A stretch of 64,000 bases of DNA from positions 62,001 through 126,000 of the forward strand of contig JAUXNX010000003.1 in the NCBI GenBank assembly GCA_030682575.1, read 5' to 3'. The notes beneath the pieces are model-generated. The model was given only the letters and a program-made list of their open reading frames with translations. It was not told the origin of the DNA and ran no database searches. Source of the stretch: Gammaproteobacteria bacterium. Lineage in GTDB: Bacteria; Pseudomonadota; Gammaproteobacteria; Pseudomonadales; Pseudohongiellaceae. Numbering within the stretch: the first letter of the stretch is position 1; every line of letters begins with the position of its first letter. The position numbers and the translations under genes are program-made. This document shows, in pieces, positions 45,981 to 55,028 of the stretch.

Positions 45981-46691
45981 TCACTCAAACGCCCGCTCAT
46001 ACCTGATCAAGACTTCGCGCACTGCCGCCGCCCAGATGTCGTAGCCCTTCTCGTTCAGATGCAGGTTGTCTTCCACGAAGATGTCTGTCATCACGGTGCC
46101 GTCGCTCTTGAGGAAAGGCGTGGCCGTGTCGATGTACGTTACCAACGGATCGGTATCGGCAATCGCCTTGTACCGCTCATTCAATGCCTGGGCCACCGGC
46201 CAGCTCGCCACACGCAGGACGCTCGGCTTCACGGCCAGCACGTAGATGCGAGTCTCCGGCAACTCGGTGTGAATGCGGGAGATGATTTTCTCCAACTGAT
46301 CGATGATGACGTCGTTGGGAATGTTGTTGCGCCCCGTATCATTGTCACCCTCATAGATCAGGATCGCTCTGGGTTTGTAGACCAGTGCCACGCGATCAAG
46401 ATAGTGCAGCACATCATTCATGACCGTGCCACCGAAGCCACGCGGAATCACTGTCAGTGGTGCAAGGTCAGCAGGAGCCTCTTCGTTCCAGTACATGATG
46501 CTGGAGCTGCCCGTGAGCACGATGGCGTTGGCCGGTGGAGGGCTAAGGCGATCCTGTTCCTCGAATTTCTGGATAGCCTCCTCGTAGCGTGCGGGGTCGG
46601 GCAATTCCTGAGCAGAGAGCTGCAGGCTGCACACAAGGAGCAGCATAAAGTGGAGGATGCGGGATGGTGATGCGAAGCGGAATGTGATCAC
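45981..46691 (-). CDS. SGNH/GDSL hydrolase, exported
   Basis: 236 residues with an N-terminal signal peptide ending LQLSAQ. The SGNH blocks are block I IVLTGSSSIMYWNE (Ser), Gly in RGFGGTVMNDVL, Asn in YEGDNDTGRNN, and block V DIFVEDNLHLNEKG (Asp/His). Likely a periplasmic esterase or lipase-like enzyme; substrate unknown. Confidence 0.88.
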   Translation of the reverse strand: MITFRFASPSRILHFMLLLVCSLQLSAQELPDPARYEEAIQKFEEQDRLSPPPANAIVLTGSSSIMYWNEEAPADLAPLTVIPRGFGGTVMNDVLHYLDRVALVYKPRAILIYEGDNDTGRNNIPNDVIIDQLEKIISRIHTELPETRIYVLAVKPSVLRVASWPVAQALNERYKAIADTDPLVTYIDTATPFLKSDGTVMTDIFVEDNLHLNEKGYDIWAAAVREVLIRYERAFE

Positions 46692-46884
46692 GGATAGCTC
46701 CTTTAATTATTCTTGTTGTGGTGCTGGATTAACTCTCAAGCGCTGTGACTATCAATAGCATTATTGAGGGGACTATCGCAATCGCCATGGTTTTCAAACT
46801 GATCATATCCAGACTCTCGAAGAATGACTCATCCTGAGAATTGTTGTTTAATCTGCCCGTCAATGAGAATTCGGGAAACAAACC

Positions 46885-47235
46885 ATGAAGTATCTGCTGT
46901 TGATCTATTGCGAGGAAAAAATCTGGGACACTGTGGATCGTCTGCCGTTCCGTGACGCCTCTGTGGCGCTTTGTCATGAGTTGGCAGAAGAAGGAAAGTA
47001 TATCGCTGCATCACCACTCAAGAATGTGGACACTGCGGTGAGCCTCCGAATCAGAGATGGCAAGACGCTGATAACCGATGGGCCTTTCGCCGAAACCCGT
47101 GAACAACTTGGCGGTTACTTTCTGATTGACGTGGCGAACCTGGAAGAGGCGAAGGCGGTGGCTGCACGCATTCCCTCGGCGGTGGTGGCTACAGTCGAGA
47201 TTCGACCGCTCGAAGTTCTCGAAGGAATGCCCTGA
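46885..47235 (+). CDS. YCII-related (DGPF) domain protein
   Basis: 116 residues, starting MKYLLLIYCEEKIWDTVDRL, with TLITDGPFAETREQLGGYFL and a C-terminal IEIRPLE-like strand (VEIRPLEVLEGMP). Family members fold like small ferredoxin-type barrels and are often near ECF sigma factors, which is not the case here. Function unknown. Confidence 0.88.
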   Translation: MKYLLLIYCEEKIWDTVDRLPFRDASVALCHELAEEGKYIAASPLKNVDTAVSLRIRDGKTLITDGPFAETREQLGGYFLIDVANLEEAKAVAARIPSAVVATVEIRPLEVLEGMP

Positions 47236-47241
47236 GGCCAT

Positions 47242-48096
47242 TCAAGATACTGACGAAGTTCGAATGCAGGTTGTCAGCTTCACATCGACGGTGACAGACA
47301 ATGATGTCAGCGCTGCGGCTCGGGCGCGCCCTTCGGCAGTGGCACGATACAGGTGAGGTGTCATTGCGAGCAGATCGGCGATCTGCTCAGTGGTTTCAAG
47401 TGTGATTGTATAGCGCACGGCAACCGTGGTTTTTCGGTCGAACCCTTCCGGCACCGGAGCAACGCCGGTGCGTTCCGGCTTCAATGTCGGGTAGATGATT
47501 TCCCGCAATTCACGCAAATGTTCCGGCCCGGAATCCACCTGCAGCAACATCCCATCCGGCTTCAGCACTCGCGCAAATTCCCCGTATACGGGAAAGCCGA
47601 ACATGCACAGCACAACATCCAGAGTGTTTGATTCCACCGGCAGATTCGCGTTGCTGCCCACGACCCAGCTCATGCGCTTGTCCTGCTTCGCTGCAGCGAG
47701 CACTGCCCATTTGGAAATGTCCAAACCCAGAACTTCAAGCCTGTCATTCATGTTGGTGACCGCAGCGAGTTCACGCAAGTAATAGCCTTCACCGCACCCG
47801 GCATCCAGACAACTGATCGTAGCTCCCGCTTGCTCACTCTCCCACACAGCACGACTGACTGCGTTTGCAATTGGTGCATAGAACCCGGCATTGAGAAAGC
47901 GCCTGCGTGCGGCCACCATTTCCTTGCTGTCGCCGGGGTCACGGGATTTCTTGTTCTGCACCGGCAACAGATTTGTGTAGCCCTCGCGCGCGATATCGTA
48001 GCTGTGGCCAGCGGTGCAGCGCCACGAGGAGCCGTCTTTTTGCAGTGGATTGTTATCAAGTGGACAGGTCAGTGCGGGAAATGGCGCGATGGTCAT
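47242..48096 (-). CDS. rlmA: 23S rRNA (guanine-N1)-methyltransferase RlmA
   Basis: 284 residues. Methylates a guanine in helix 35 of 23S rRNA (G745 in E. coli). The RlmA signature is EGYTNLLPVQNKKSRDPGDS, and SAM-binding is CLDAGCGEGYYLRELAAV. The N-terminal zinc finger should read C-x2-C...C-x3-H; here it is Cys11, Asp14, Cys27, His31, so one Cys is replaced by Asp (CPLDNNPL). This may weaken zinc binding; identity is otherwise secure. Confidence 0.9.
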   Translation of the reverse strand: MTIAPFPALTCPLDNNPLQKDGSSWRCTAGHSYDIAREGYTNLLPVQNKKSRDPGDSKEMVAARRRFLNAGFYAPIANAVSRAVWESEQAGATISCLDAGCGEGYYLRELAAVTNMNDRLEVLGLDISKWAVLAAAKQDKRMSWVVGSNANLPVESNTLDVVLCMFGFPVYGEFARVLKPDGMLLQVDSGPEHLRELREIIYPTLKPERTGVAPVPEGFDRKTTVAVRYTITLETTEQIADLLAMTPHLYRATAEGRARAAALTSLSVTVDVKLTTCIRTSSVS

Positions 48097-48119
48097 TGTT
48101 GGAACGCTTCCGTTGTCTG

Positions 48120-48398
48120 CTACTTGCTGCCCCAGATTTTCGCCACCGCGCGCTCAGTACCCAGTGCACCCACAACAAGGCAGACGGTGCTCACCACAAA
48201 GAACACCAACGTCGGCACAAATGCACCACTGCCTCCGACGGCCAGTGCGAAGTAGAGAGAGATGAACGACAGGAATAGAAACAGCGAGCCGACCGCAATA
48301 AGTATCTTGCGATGCGACGGACGATAAACGTAAGGCCCGTCACCTTTCTCAAAAATATCAAGGATAGGTGCGAAGATTTTTCTGAGAGTTGTATGCAT
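48120..48398 (-). CDS. Small two-helix membrane protein
   Basis: 92 residues with two helices (ILIAVGSLFLFLSFISLYFA and FVPTLVFFVVSTVCLVVGAL) and short basic ends. It lies 23 nt from the rlmA start on the same strand. No family recognised. Confidence 0.65.
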   Translation of the reverse strand: MHTTLRKIFAPILDIFEKGDGPYVYRPSHRKILIAVGSLFLFLSFISLYFALAVGGSGAFVPTLVFFVVSTVCLVVGALGTERAVAKIWGSK

Positions 48399-48446
48399 CG
48401 GGTCCGTACTCGTAATTCCACTTCAAGTTGAAAACATCAGGCAGAA

Positions 48447-48477
48447 AAAGAAAGGGGGCTATTTGCCCCCTTTCTTT
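48447..48477 (-). terminator. Rho-independent terminator of the NHL lipoprotein gene
   Basis: An exceptionally regular hairpin: on the minus strand AAAGAAAGGGGGC, a short loop, GCCCCCTTTCTTT, then TTC. The G:C stem of six pairs is flanked by A/T pairs and followed by a U-rich tail. It sits 31 nt after the stop of the minus-strand gene 48508-49719. Confidence 0.8.
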
Positions 48478-48507
48478 ACGTCAGTCAAGCGTGCACATCA
48501 GACACAC

Positions 48508-49719
48508 TTATCTTACTGAGTACTTCGTGAACGCACCGCCAGCCTGGCTCAACGAGTTCGGGCCTTCGGCAGCGTACACATTACCATCGGCATCCACCGC
48601 CACGCCTTCACCGGCAGTGCCCTGGTAAACGCGATCTTCACGCTCGAATGGAGGAATGAACCCCGTCACATGATCATGGTCGATGTGGCCGATGCGAACA
48701 CCATTGCGCCAGCCAACATGGTTGGTCGGGCTGGACTCGGAGTCGATTGCGTAGAGCATGTCGTCATCAGTGATGAAGATACCGCTGATGCGGCTGAACA
48801 TGTAACGCGATTCCAGGTAGTTGCCGTCCTGATCGAAAATCTCCAGACGGTGATTGCCACGGTCAGCCACCCACAGGCGGCCGCGTGAATCGAACTCCAT
48901 CGCGTGGGGTGTGCGGAACTCGCCGTGACGCACGCCAATCTCACCCCACTGCTTGATGAAGGTGCCATCCGGTGCGAACTTCATGATGCGTGCTGTCAGC
49001 CCAGCGGCTCGCCCTTCTGCCATGGCCTGGTTGGTAGTCATGCCCTGGCCGCTGTGTCCATCGGAAACATAGATGCTGCCATCCGGGCCAACGATCACAT
49101 CGTTAGGCTGGTTGAAATGGGCACTGTCGTTGCCGACCTTGCCGGGGGTACCCAGACTCAACAGCAGTTCGCCTGTGGGGCTGAACTTATGAACCTGTTG
49201 ACCCTTGGTCTCATCGGCATTGGTGGCGAAGTCTGCGATCCAGACATTGCCTTCGTTATCCACGTGTATGCCGTGGGGCGTTACCATCACGCCGGCACCG
49301 AAGTTGGCCAATACTGCACCGGTGTTGCGGTCGAATTTGAAGATCGGGTCTACAAGGTTGGTATCACAGGTTACCGGCGCACCTGCACCGAAGTTACCCG
49401 CACCACAGCGCTCATAAGCCCAGACATGGCCATCAATGGGGTCAATATCGATGCCGGCAGAAGAGCCCCATGTGCGACCTGCGGGTAACTCACCCCAATT
49501 CTGGGTCACATTCGGGTTCGGGTTGGGCATGCCTTCGCCACTGATGACATTGCCGGCTGGCATTGCTGGCGCGGCCATCGGCGTTGGAGCGGCTGCAGCG
49601 GTCGGGGTCGGCGCTTGTGCAGTAGCCGTGGGGGTTGTAGTCGTGGCCTCATTGCATCCGGCCAGCAGTGCAGTAGCACATACAATGGCCGTGGTTAGCA
49701 GTTTTCTTGACGTCGTCAT
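48508..49719 (-). CDS. NHL-repeat lipoprotein
   Basis: 403 residues. Lipoprotein signal with lipobox ATALLAGCN, then a Thr/Ala/Pro-rich linker, then six-bladed NHL repeats such as TPHGIHVDNEGNVWIADFAT, QPNDVIVGPDGSIYVSDGHS and PHAMEFDSRGRLWVADRGNH. The repeat pattern is that of peptidyl-alpha-hydroxyglycine lyase-like domains and of bacterial exported beta-propellers. Start at ATG 49719 behind GAGG; an in-frame ATG further upstream (49983) has no lipobox context. Confidence 0.82.
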   Translation of the reverse strand: MTTSRKLLTTAIVCATALLAGCNEATTTTPTATAQAPTPTAAAAPTPMAAPAMPAGNVISGEGMPNPNPNVTQNWGELPAGRTWGSSAGIDIDPIDGHVWAYERCGAGNFGAGAPVTCDTNLVDPIFKFDRNTGAVLANFGAGVMVTPHGIHVDNEGNVWIADFATNADETKGQQVHKFSPTGELLLSLGTPGKVGNDSAHFNQPNDVIVGPDGSIYVSDGHSGQGMTTNQAMAEGRAAGLTARIMKFAPDGTFIKQWGEIGVRHGEFRTPHAMEFDSRGRLWVADRGNHRLEIFDQDGNYLESRYMFSRISGIFITDDDMLYAIDSESSPTNHVGWRNGVRIGHIDHDHVTGFIPPFEREDRVYQGTAGEGVAVDADGNVYAAEGPNSLSQAGGAFTKYSVR

Positions 49720-50238
49720 GGCAGCTCCTCGTTGTAATGTTGTTATTGATACGTTGTTATTAGACTGATTGCAGAGCGCAAGCGGCTGGGGGCCAGCATA
49801 AAAGCTATCGGCCTCCAAGTCCAATCGGATGGATCTGTTGTCTGACCTGCCCGTCTGGACACGGGCTTTCAACTCGAGGTCGCACCAGTGATCATCGGGC
49901 CCGCGCCCCGCTGTCGTTCCTCCAGGTGAAGAGAACAATATCTCCCTGACCGGGACAAGAATAAGACAGGACCTTGAAACCATCGTCGATTTTTCAAAGT
50001 GGAGTCATGAGACGAACGAGGCCGGTGTACCCGACATCAAGTGCCAGTGGTTCGATCAGAATGCCGGAACCTCCTTGTGGCTGCCGCTGTGTCGACGGTG
50101 AATCCTGGACAAGTTGCGGCACAGGATTCCTTGAGCTGCGTCTTTCGACGCAAACGTCTTGCCGTGTCTGTCAGGCCATGGCTTACTGCGCGCAACTGCT
50201 CACAACCGTTCATAAAAACAATAACGAAGGAGAACCCC
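49720..50238. other. Intergenic region without a gene
   Basis: About 520 nt between divergent genes. It holds the leaders of the NHL lipoprotein and the beta-helix protein. Short open frames exist but none has a ribosome site and conserved sequence. No convincing promoter boxes or repeats were found. Confidence 0.5.
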
Positions 50239-52263
50239 ATGCGACTGCATCGCACATCATCGGTCAGCAGATTGGTACTGGCCCTGCTGACCTGCCTCGG
50301 TTCACTGCAGGCTCATGCTCAGGACACCAGCGCAATCACTCCTGGTGAGTTTCTGATCAACAACCCCACGCTGATCAATCTCGGATTCGAATGGCACGTG
50401 GCAGGTGACGACAATCGCAACGCCAACGTGGCAGTGTCCTACCGCAAAGTCGGTGATCGAGACTGGCAAGAGGGCATGCCTATGCTGCGACTGAACGGCG
50501 AGGTCACTTTTCAGGAAAACATCTGGAACATGGTGGCACCCAACATGTTCGCAGGCAGCATTCTCGACCTGGAAGAAGGCACTGCTTACGAGGCCCGCTT
50601 CGAAATGACCGACCCGGACGGCCTGAATGGCACCGCGACCCAGACCGTCACCGTCAGCACCCGGGCAGAACCCATGCCTGCCGAAGGCGGCGCCGTCTAT
50701 CACGTTTACCCTGTGGGATATGAGGGCGAGCGTGAAGAGCCTTCCTTCACCGGTCTGATGTGCGCCTACAACTATCGCTGCGGCGCAGGCGACACGGCAC
50801 CGGGCGGGCGCCCTCGCGTCAAACCGGGCGACATCATCCTGATGCACGCGGGTACCTATGCCTACTACTACGAGTTCTACGCCAATAACACCCGCTACAA
50901 CGCTACGACTACCTTTGAGGGCACTCACTACCTCACAGCCGACGGCACCGCTGAACGTCCTATCGTTATCAAGGCGGCCGGCGATGGCGAGGTCATCATC
51001 GATGGTCGGGGCGCGTTCAATCTGTTCAATGTCAAAGCGGCCGACTACAACTACTTCGAGGGCATCACCTTCCGCAATACCGACATCGCAATCTGGGCGG
51101 GTACGCAGTTCATCGCGGGATCAAAAGGCCTGACGGTGAAGAATTCGCGCTTCGAGGATGTCGGGCTTGCAATCTTCACCAACTGGTCCGGATCGAGCGA
51201 CTTCACCATTCTCGATAACACCATTATCGGGCGACATGACCCTGACAAACTCATCGGCTGGGTCGGCGCGTTCTGGCAGCAGTTCGGTGGTGTGGACGGG
51301 CAGACCTTCCCGCCAGTGATGAGTTCCTACACCGGCGTGCGACTCTACGGCACGGGCCATGTGGTGGCCTACAATCACATTCAGGATTTTCACGATGGCA
51401 TCGTGGTGGAAACCTATGGCAATCCCGATGGCTCCCATGCCGTCGAAGGGCCACAGTATCCCACCAGAGACTCGTGGCACCTTCGCCCCGTGGCAATCGA
51501 TTTCTACAACAACTACCTGAGCAACTTCCACGACAATGCCATCGAGATCGACGGCAGCCTTCACAACATTCGCGTGATGCGCAACATGCTGGTCAACTCT
51601 GCGTCGCATCCGATGTCGAATCAGCCCACGGGTGGTGGTCCGGTTTACTGGATTCGCAACATCGTCTATCACGCGCCGGGCGGTGCCACGCGCATGACGT
51701 CCGGTGCGCCGGGTGTGCTGTATTACAACAACACGATCTTCACCGAATCCGTGACCGGCTCATCGGCGAATCTGCACTGGCGCAACAATGTGATACTGGG
51801 ACAGAACTATGTGCCCGCGATTTTCAATGTCACCACGAACACCGGCTACAGCACCTCGGACTATAACGGTTTCCGTCCCAATCCAGGTGCTGAGTTTTCA
51901 TTCCACTGGAATGCACCGACTGGTGCCACAACACTCATCGACGGTGTGAATGAAACCGCTACGCGCGCGGCCTTTGCAACTCTGGAGGAGTACTCAGCGG
52001 CAACCGGACAGGATCGCAACAGCGTGCTGGTGGATTACGATGACTTCGTGAATGTGCCTGCACTGGATGCACAGGATCTGACCCGAGTGCAGCGCGTGTA
52101 TGATGCGCGCGTGCTGGATTTCGGATTGACGCGGGGTTCTGCTGCAATAGACAAGGGCGTGCATATTCCGAATGTGACTGAAAACAGCAATGGCCGTGCG
52201 CCGGATCTGGGGGCGCTGGAGTATGGTGAGCCGTTGCCAATCTACGGGCCCAGAACTCGCTAG
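50239..52263 (+). CDS. Secreted right-handed beta-helix protein
   Basis: 674 residues with a signal peptide ending LQAHAQDT; start at ATG 50239 behind GAAGGAG. N-terminal fibronectin-like strand region (GFEWHVAGDDNRNANVAVSY), then parallel beta-helix repeats (GITFRNTDIAIWAGTQFIAG, VKNSRFEDVGLAIFTNWSGS, ILDNTIIG, VAIDFYNNYLSNFHDNAIEI). Ends with PDLGALEYGEP. Comparable proteins are pectate-lyase-like or alginate-degrading enzymes; no catalytic residues could be assigned. Confidence 0.8.
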   Translation: MRLHRTSSVSRLVLALLTCLGSLQAHAQDTSAITPGEFLINNPTLINLGFEWHVAGDDNRNANVAVSYRKVGDRDWQEGMPMLRLNGEVTFQENIWNMVAPNMFAGSILDLEEGTAYEARFEMTDPDGLNGTATQTVTVSTRAEPMPAEGGAVYHVYPVGYEGEREEPSFTGLMCAYNYRCGAGDTAPGGRPRVKPGDIILMHAGTYAYYYEFYANNTRYNATTTFEGTHYLTADGTAERPIVIKAAGDGEVIIDGRGAFNLFNVKAADYNYFEGITFRNTDIAIWAGTQFIAGSKGLTVKNSRFEDVGLAIFTNWSGSSDFTILDNTIIGRHDPDKLIGWVGAFWQQFGGVDGQTFPPVMSSYTGVRLYGTGHVVAYNHIQDFHDGIVVETYGNPDGSHAVEGPQYPTRDSWHLRPVAIDFYNNYLSNFHDNAIEIDGSLHNIRVMRNMLVNSASHPMSNQPTGGGPVYWIRNIVYHAPGGATRMTSGAPGVLYYNNTIFTESVTGSSANLHWRNNVILGQNYVPAIFNVTTNTGYSTSDYNGFRPNPGAEFSFHWNAPTGATTLIDGVNETATRAAFATLEEYSAATGQDRNSVLVDYDDFVNVPALDAQDLTRVQRVYDARVLDFGLTRGSAAIDKGVHIPNVTENSNGRAPDLGALEYGEPLPIYGPRTR

Positions 52264-52272
52264 GTAGATTGC

Positions 52273-52303
52273 AGATTGGGGTCAGAGTTTCTGACTCCAA
52301 TCT
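52273..52303. repeat. REP-like hairpin between convergent genes
   Basis: AGATTGGGGTCAG and CTGACTCCAATCT pair in a 13-bp stem with one G-U pair and a loop of AGTTT. It lies between the converging ends of the beta-helix gene and the sigma-partner gene, so it could act as a bidirectional terminator. The GGGGTCAG core recalls the palindrome at 11094-11194. Confidence 0.6.
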
Positions 52304-52946
52304 ACGCTCCCGTCGCGAACGACCTCTGTCTCCTCTCCGCAATCTTCAGCAGTTCATACAACAGTTCAATGCACTCAGGATCGGTCTCGCGATCAATCAA
52401 CGCTTCGAGATATTCAATATCGTAGTACGCCTCATCAGCATACGTGATGAGATAGTCCAGATAATAAGCACGGAATTCCGCGCGCGGGTCTTCGAGCAAA
52501 CCCTGCGCGCTCGCGAGAATATTTTCATCGTCCTGACCGAGCGCGGAGAGAATGTAAAGTCCGTTGAGTTTACGCAGCGGCTCGGATGAACTCCCCATAT
52601 CCTTCGCCTGACGGTACAGTTGTGTGTGATCACCATTGCGTTCGACAAACGCTTGCAACGACGCAAGCTCAACCGCTTCAAAACTGGACAACTGATACTG
52701 TCGCCATCCTGTGAAACCAACAGCGACAACCACCAGACATGCAAAGCTGACTTGCATCAAAAGCGGGAACGAGAACCATGGCGTGCGAACAGATCGCGCA
52801 GCCTCTTCCACCGGTCTCACTTGTGATTGTGTTGAAGACCCCAACGCAATTGCCAATCGCTTGCGGCTTTGTTCTGTCGCAAATTCATCAGCGTCGATGC
52901 CTTCATACAAATTTTTCAAATCGCTTTTCAAATCTCGATGTTCCAC
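52302..52946 (-). CDS. Membrane-anchored partner of an ECF sigma factor (putative anti-sigma)
   Basis: 214 residues. N-terminal cytosolic part of about 70 residues, one transmembrane helix (LLMQVSFACLVVVAVGFTGW), and a helical periplasmic domain (AVELASLQAFVERNGDHTQL, YLDYLITYADEAYYDIEYLE). No zinc motif is present. It overlaps the sigma gene by 19 nt, which is typical of anti-sigma partners. Function inferred from position. Confidence 0.6.
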   Translation of the reverse strand: MEHRDLKSDLKNLYEGIDADEFATEQSRKRLAIALGSSTQSQVRPVEEAARSVRTPWFSFPLLMQVSFACLVVVAVGFTGWRQYQLSSFEAVELASLQAFVERNGDHTQLYRQAKDMGSSSEPLRKLNGLYILSALGQDDENILASAQGLLEDPRAEFRAYYLDYLITYADEAYYDIEYLEALIDRETDPECIELLYELLKIAERRQRSFATGA

Positions 52947-53512
52947 TTGCGGACCTCCTCGTCAGCGCGAATCTTTTCACGAGCTCGATGAATGTGTGTC
53001 TTGGCCGCGCTGAGGCTGCACTCCAGCAGCACGGCGATATCTTCGATGGACCACTGCTCCACGTAGTACAGATGAAAACCAATCTGCTGCGGGCCGGCCA
53101 GTTGCTTCTGTGCATTGGTGATCGCCTGCAACTGCGCCTTGCGCTCCCAGCTCTCATCTTCCACCGCCACATCTTCCTCTGGCTCGAAAGTCTTGCGGCT
53201 GCGAATGAAACTGATGCACTGGTTCAGCGCGATGCGATGCAGCCAGGTGTAGAACGCGCATGTCCCGTTGAATCGCGGCAGAGCGACATAACACGCTGTG
53301 AACACTTCCTGATAAATGTCGTCACGATCAAAACGATTGCCTGTGAATCGCACAATCACACCCATGACTCGTCTGTCGTGAATTTCCAGCAGACGAGTGA
53401 ACGCCTGATGATCGCCAGTCCTTGCCAGTGCAATCAGCTGAGCCTCACTTTCGCGGGGCTCAGCTGGCACCTCTCGCAGTGCTACTGAAGCAAGTGCCAT
53501 TTCTGAACTCAA
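52928..53512 (-). CDS. ECF-type sigma-70 factor
   Basis: 194 residues. Region 2: RDDIYQEVFTACYVALPRFN and FYTWLHRIALNQCISFIR; region 4: WSIEDIAVLLECSLSAAKTH and IHRAREKIR. An unusual acidic linker (EPEEDVAVEDESWE) lies between them. Start at ATG 53512. The linked downstream partner and the exported protein upstream suggest one regulated unit. Confidence 0.9.
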   Translation of the reverse strand: MSSEMALASVALREVPAEPRESEAQLIALARTGDHQAFTRLLEIHDRRVMGVIVRFTGNRFDRDDIYQEVFTACYVALPRFNGTCAFYTWLHRIALNQCISFIRSRKTFEPEEDVAVEDESWERKAQLQAITNAQKQLAGPQQIGFHLYYVEQWSIEDIAVLLECSLSAAKTHIHRAREKIRADEEVRKWNIEI

Positions 53513-53535
53513 CTCTTTCGTCCTCGGCTGCAGGT

Positions 53536-54291
53536 TCAGTTGCGGAAATTGATATTGATGTTGCCGCGTTGAACATCAAACGTCATGAAATTCTCGCCAG
53601 TACCAACGACCTGATTCACGGATACACCACGATCTCTTTCGCGTTTGGAAATATCCTGGCCGGAGAATCTCGCATCGCCCCGATGGGTTTCTCCGATCAG
53701 GGTGAAGTCAGTGGCGCCGAAAATATCGAGGCGCACATCGCTGCGCTGTGCCTCGACTTCCACATCGTGCAGCTCCATGATTTCGACATCAAAGTCGCCC
53801 CGCTGAGTGCTGATGGCAAGATCATTGCGCACCTCTCTCAACCGTCCAGTGCTACGGGTAGTGTCGATGTCAACTCGTCCGGACGGTGCAGAGATGTCGA
53901 ATCGTGAACGATGCGCCTCGACATTCAATGACGCCGCATCGGGGAGCACAATCACAAAGCGAATCTCGGGGTACACGTATTTTCTGAGACCGATGAAATC
54001 GAAATCCATGCGGTTGTCCGGGTCATCATAGATCACTTCAACTTTCACATCGGTCGGCAATTGGTCTATGTCGATTTCCACCTTGTCCGCCTCAGCCTGG
54101 TCGGGATGTTCGATGTAGGCTGTCAGCTCAATCGTATCGACACTGCCGGTCGTTATCTCCACTTCTGCCCGGTGCAGGTCGATGGAGAAACGCACGTTTG
54201 CATTGGCGGGAATCGACTCGCGAACGATACGCTCTGCAGCGCCGACATTGGCAGACAGCAGGATCGAAGAAATCAGTACAAGTGTACGCAT
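53536..54291 (-). CDS. Exported beta-strand repeat protein (DUF4097-like)
   Basis: 251 residues with a signal peptide (LISSILLSANVGAAERI). The rest forms short beta strands with alternating hydrophobics and Asp, with repeats of the R-G-D-x-x-V type (TQRGDFDVEIMELHDVEVEA, AQRSDVRLDIFGA, ETHRGDARFSG, VQRGNININ), like DUF4097/DUF4098-type adhesin or beta-helix proteins often linked to ECF sigma systems. Encoded 23 nt upstream of the sigma factor on the same strand. Role unknown. Confidence 0.7.
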   Translation of the reverse strand: MRTLVLISSILLSANVGAAERIVRESIPANANVRFSIDLHRAEVEITTGSVDTIELTAYIEHPDQAEADKVEIDIDQLPTDVKVEVIYDDPDNRMDFDFIGLRKYVYPEIRFVIVLPDAASLNVEAHRSRFDISAPSGRVDIDTTRSTGRLREVRNDLAISTQRGDFDVEIMELHDVEVEAQRSDVRLDIFGATDFTLIGETHRGDARFSGQDISKRERDRGVSVNQVVGTGENFMTFDVQRGNININFRN

Positions 54292-54397
54292 GGCAACAGG
54301 CTCCTGGATTTGGGTTCCGTGAACACGGGAAATTCGGGTTCTTTGTTACCTTGGTAGCGCGGGGTGGCAAATGGTTTACAGGCGATCTGCAAAGAGT

Positions 54398-55006
54398 TCA
54401 GATTTTTTGCACCACCAGATAGACGTGCAACTCCGGATGCTGATCGTATTCGAGATGGCGACAGACGCAGCCACACCTTGTAATGAGTTCAAGTGTTTCC
54501 GGAATGCCAAGCACGCTGTAGTACATGGTGGGCCCCATGAAGGAGTCTGTCTTTTCCGACGGCTCATCCACACCACCCGTGGTGAATATGAAGACGCCCC
54601 CCGGATTGAGTGCCTGCATGATTCGCTGCAACACTTGCCTCTGTTCGCTCAGCGGAATGTGCCAGATGCTGTCCCAGGCGGAGATGAAGTCGTAGGTCTG
54701 CGGCAGTGGCCACGCGCAGATGTCTGCCTGATGAAAGGTGATTTGCGGGTGACGCTGCCGCGCAAGCAACAGCATGCGTTCGGAGATATCGACACCCTCG
54801 ACATTTGCCTCATCGAAGCCACACTCAAGCAACAGTGCCAGGACTCGTCCGCTGGCACCGCAGCCGATATCCAGTGCACGACCTTTGTTCTTCACGAAGG
54901 CCAGTGCGCGTTCATGCTGGGCAATGCCATTGTCTTTCGGGAACACATCGCTGGCCCAGCGTTCTGCCAGCTGATCGTAACCTTTTGCGATGTCTGCGGG
55001 ATTCAC
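54398..55006 (-). CDS. Class I SAM-dependent methyltransferase
   Basis: 202 residues. SAM motif ALDIGCGASGRVLALLLECG, then VEGVDISERMLLLARQRHPQ, and ICAWPLPQTYDFISAWDSIW. Ends near QHPELHVYLVVQK. Substrate cannot be named. Divergent or separate from the sigma unit by about 100 nt. Confidence 0.85.
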   Translation of the reverse strand: MNPADIAKGYDQLAERWASDVFPKDNGIAQHERALAFVKNKGRALDIGCGASGRVLALLLECGFDEANVEGVDISERMLLLARQRHPQITFHQADICAWPLPQTYDFISAWDSIWHIPLSEQRQVLQRIMQALNPGGVFIFTTGGVDEPSEKTDSFMGPTMYYSVLGIPETLELITRCGCVCRHLEYDQHPELHVYLVVQKI

Positions 55007-55028
55007 TGATCTGCTCCCATTGATGCCA

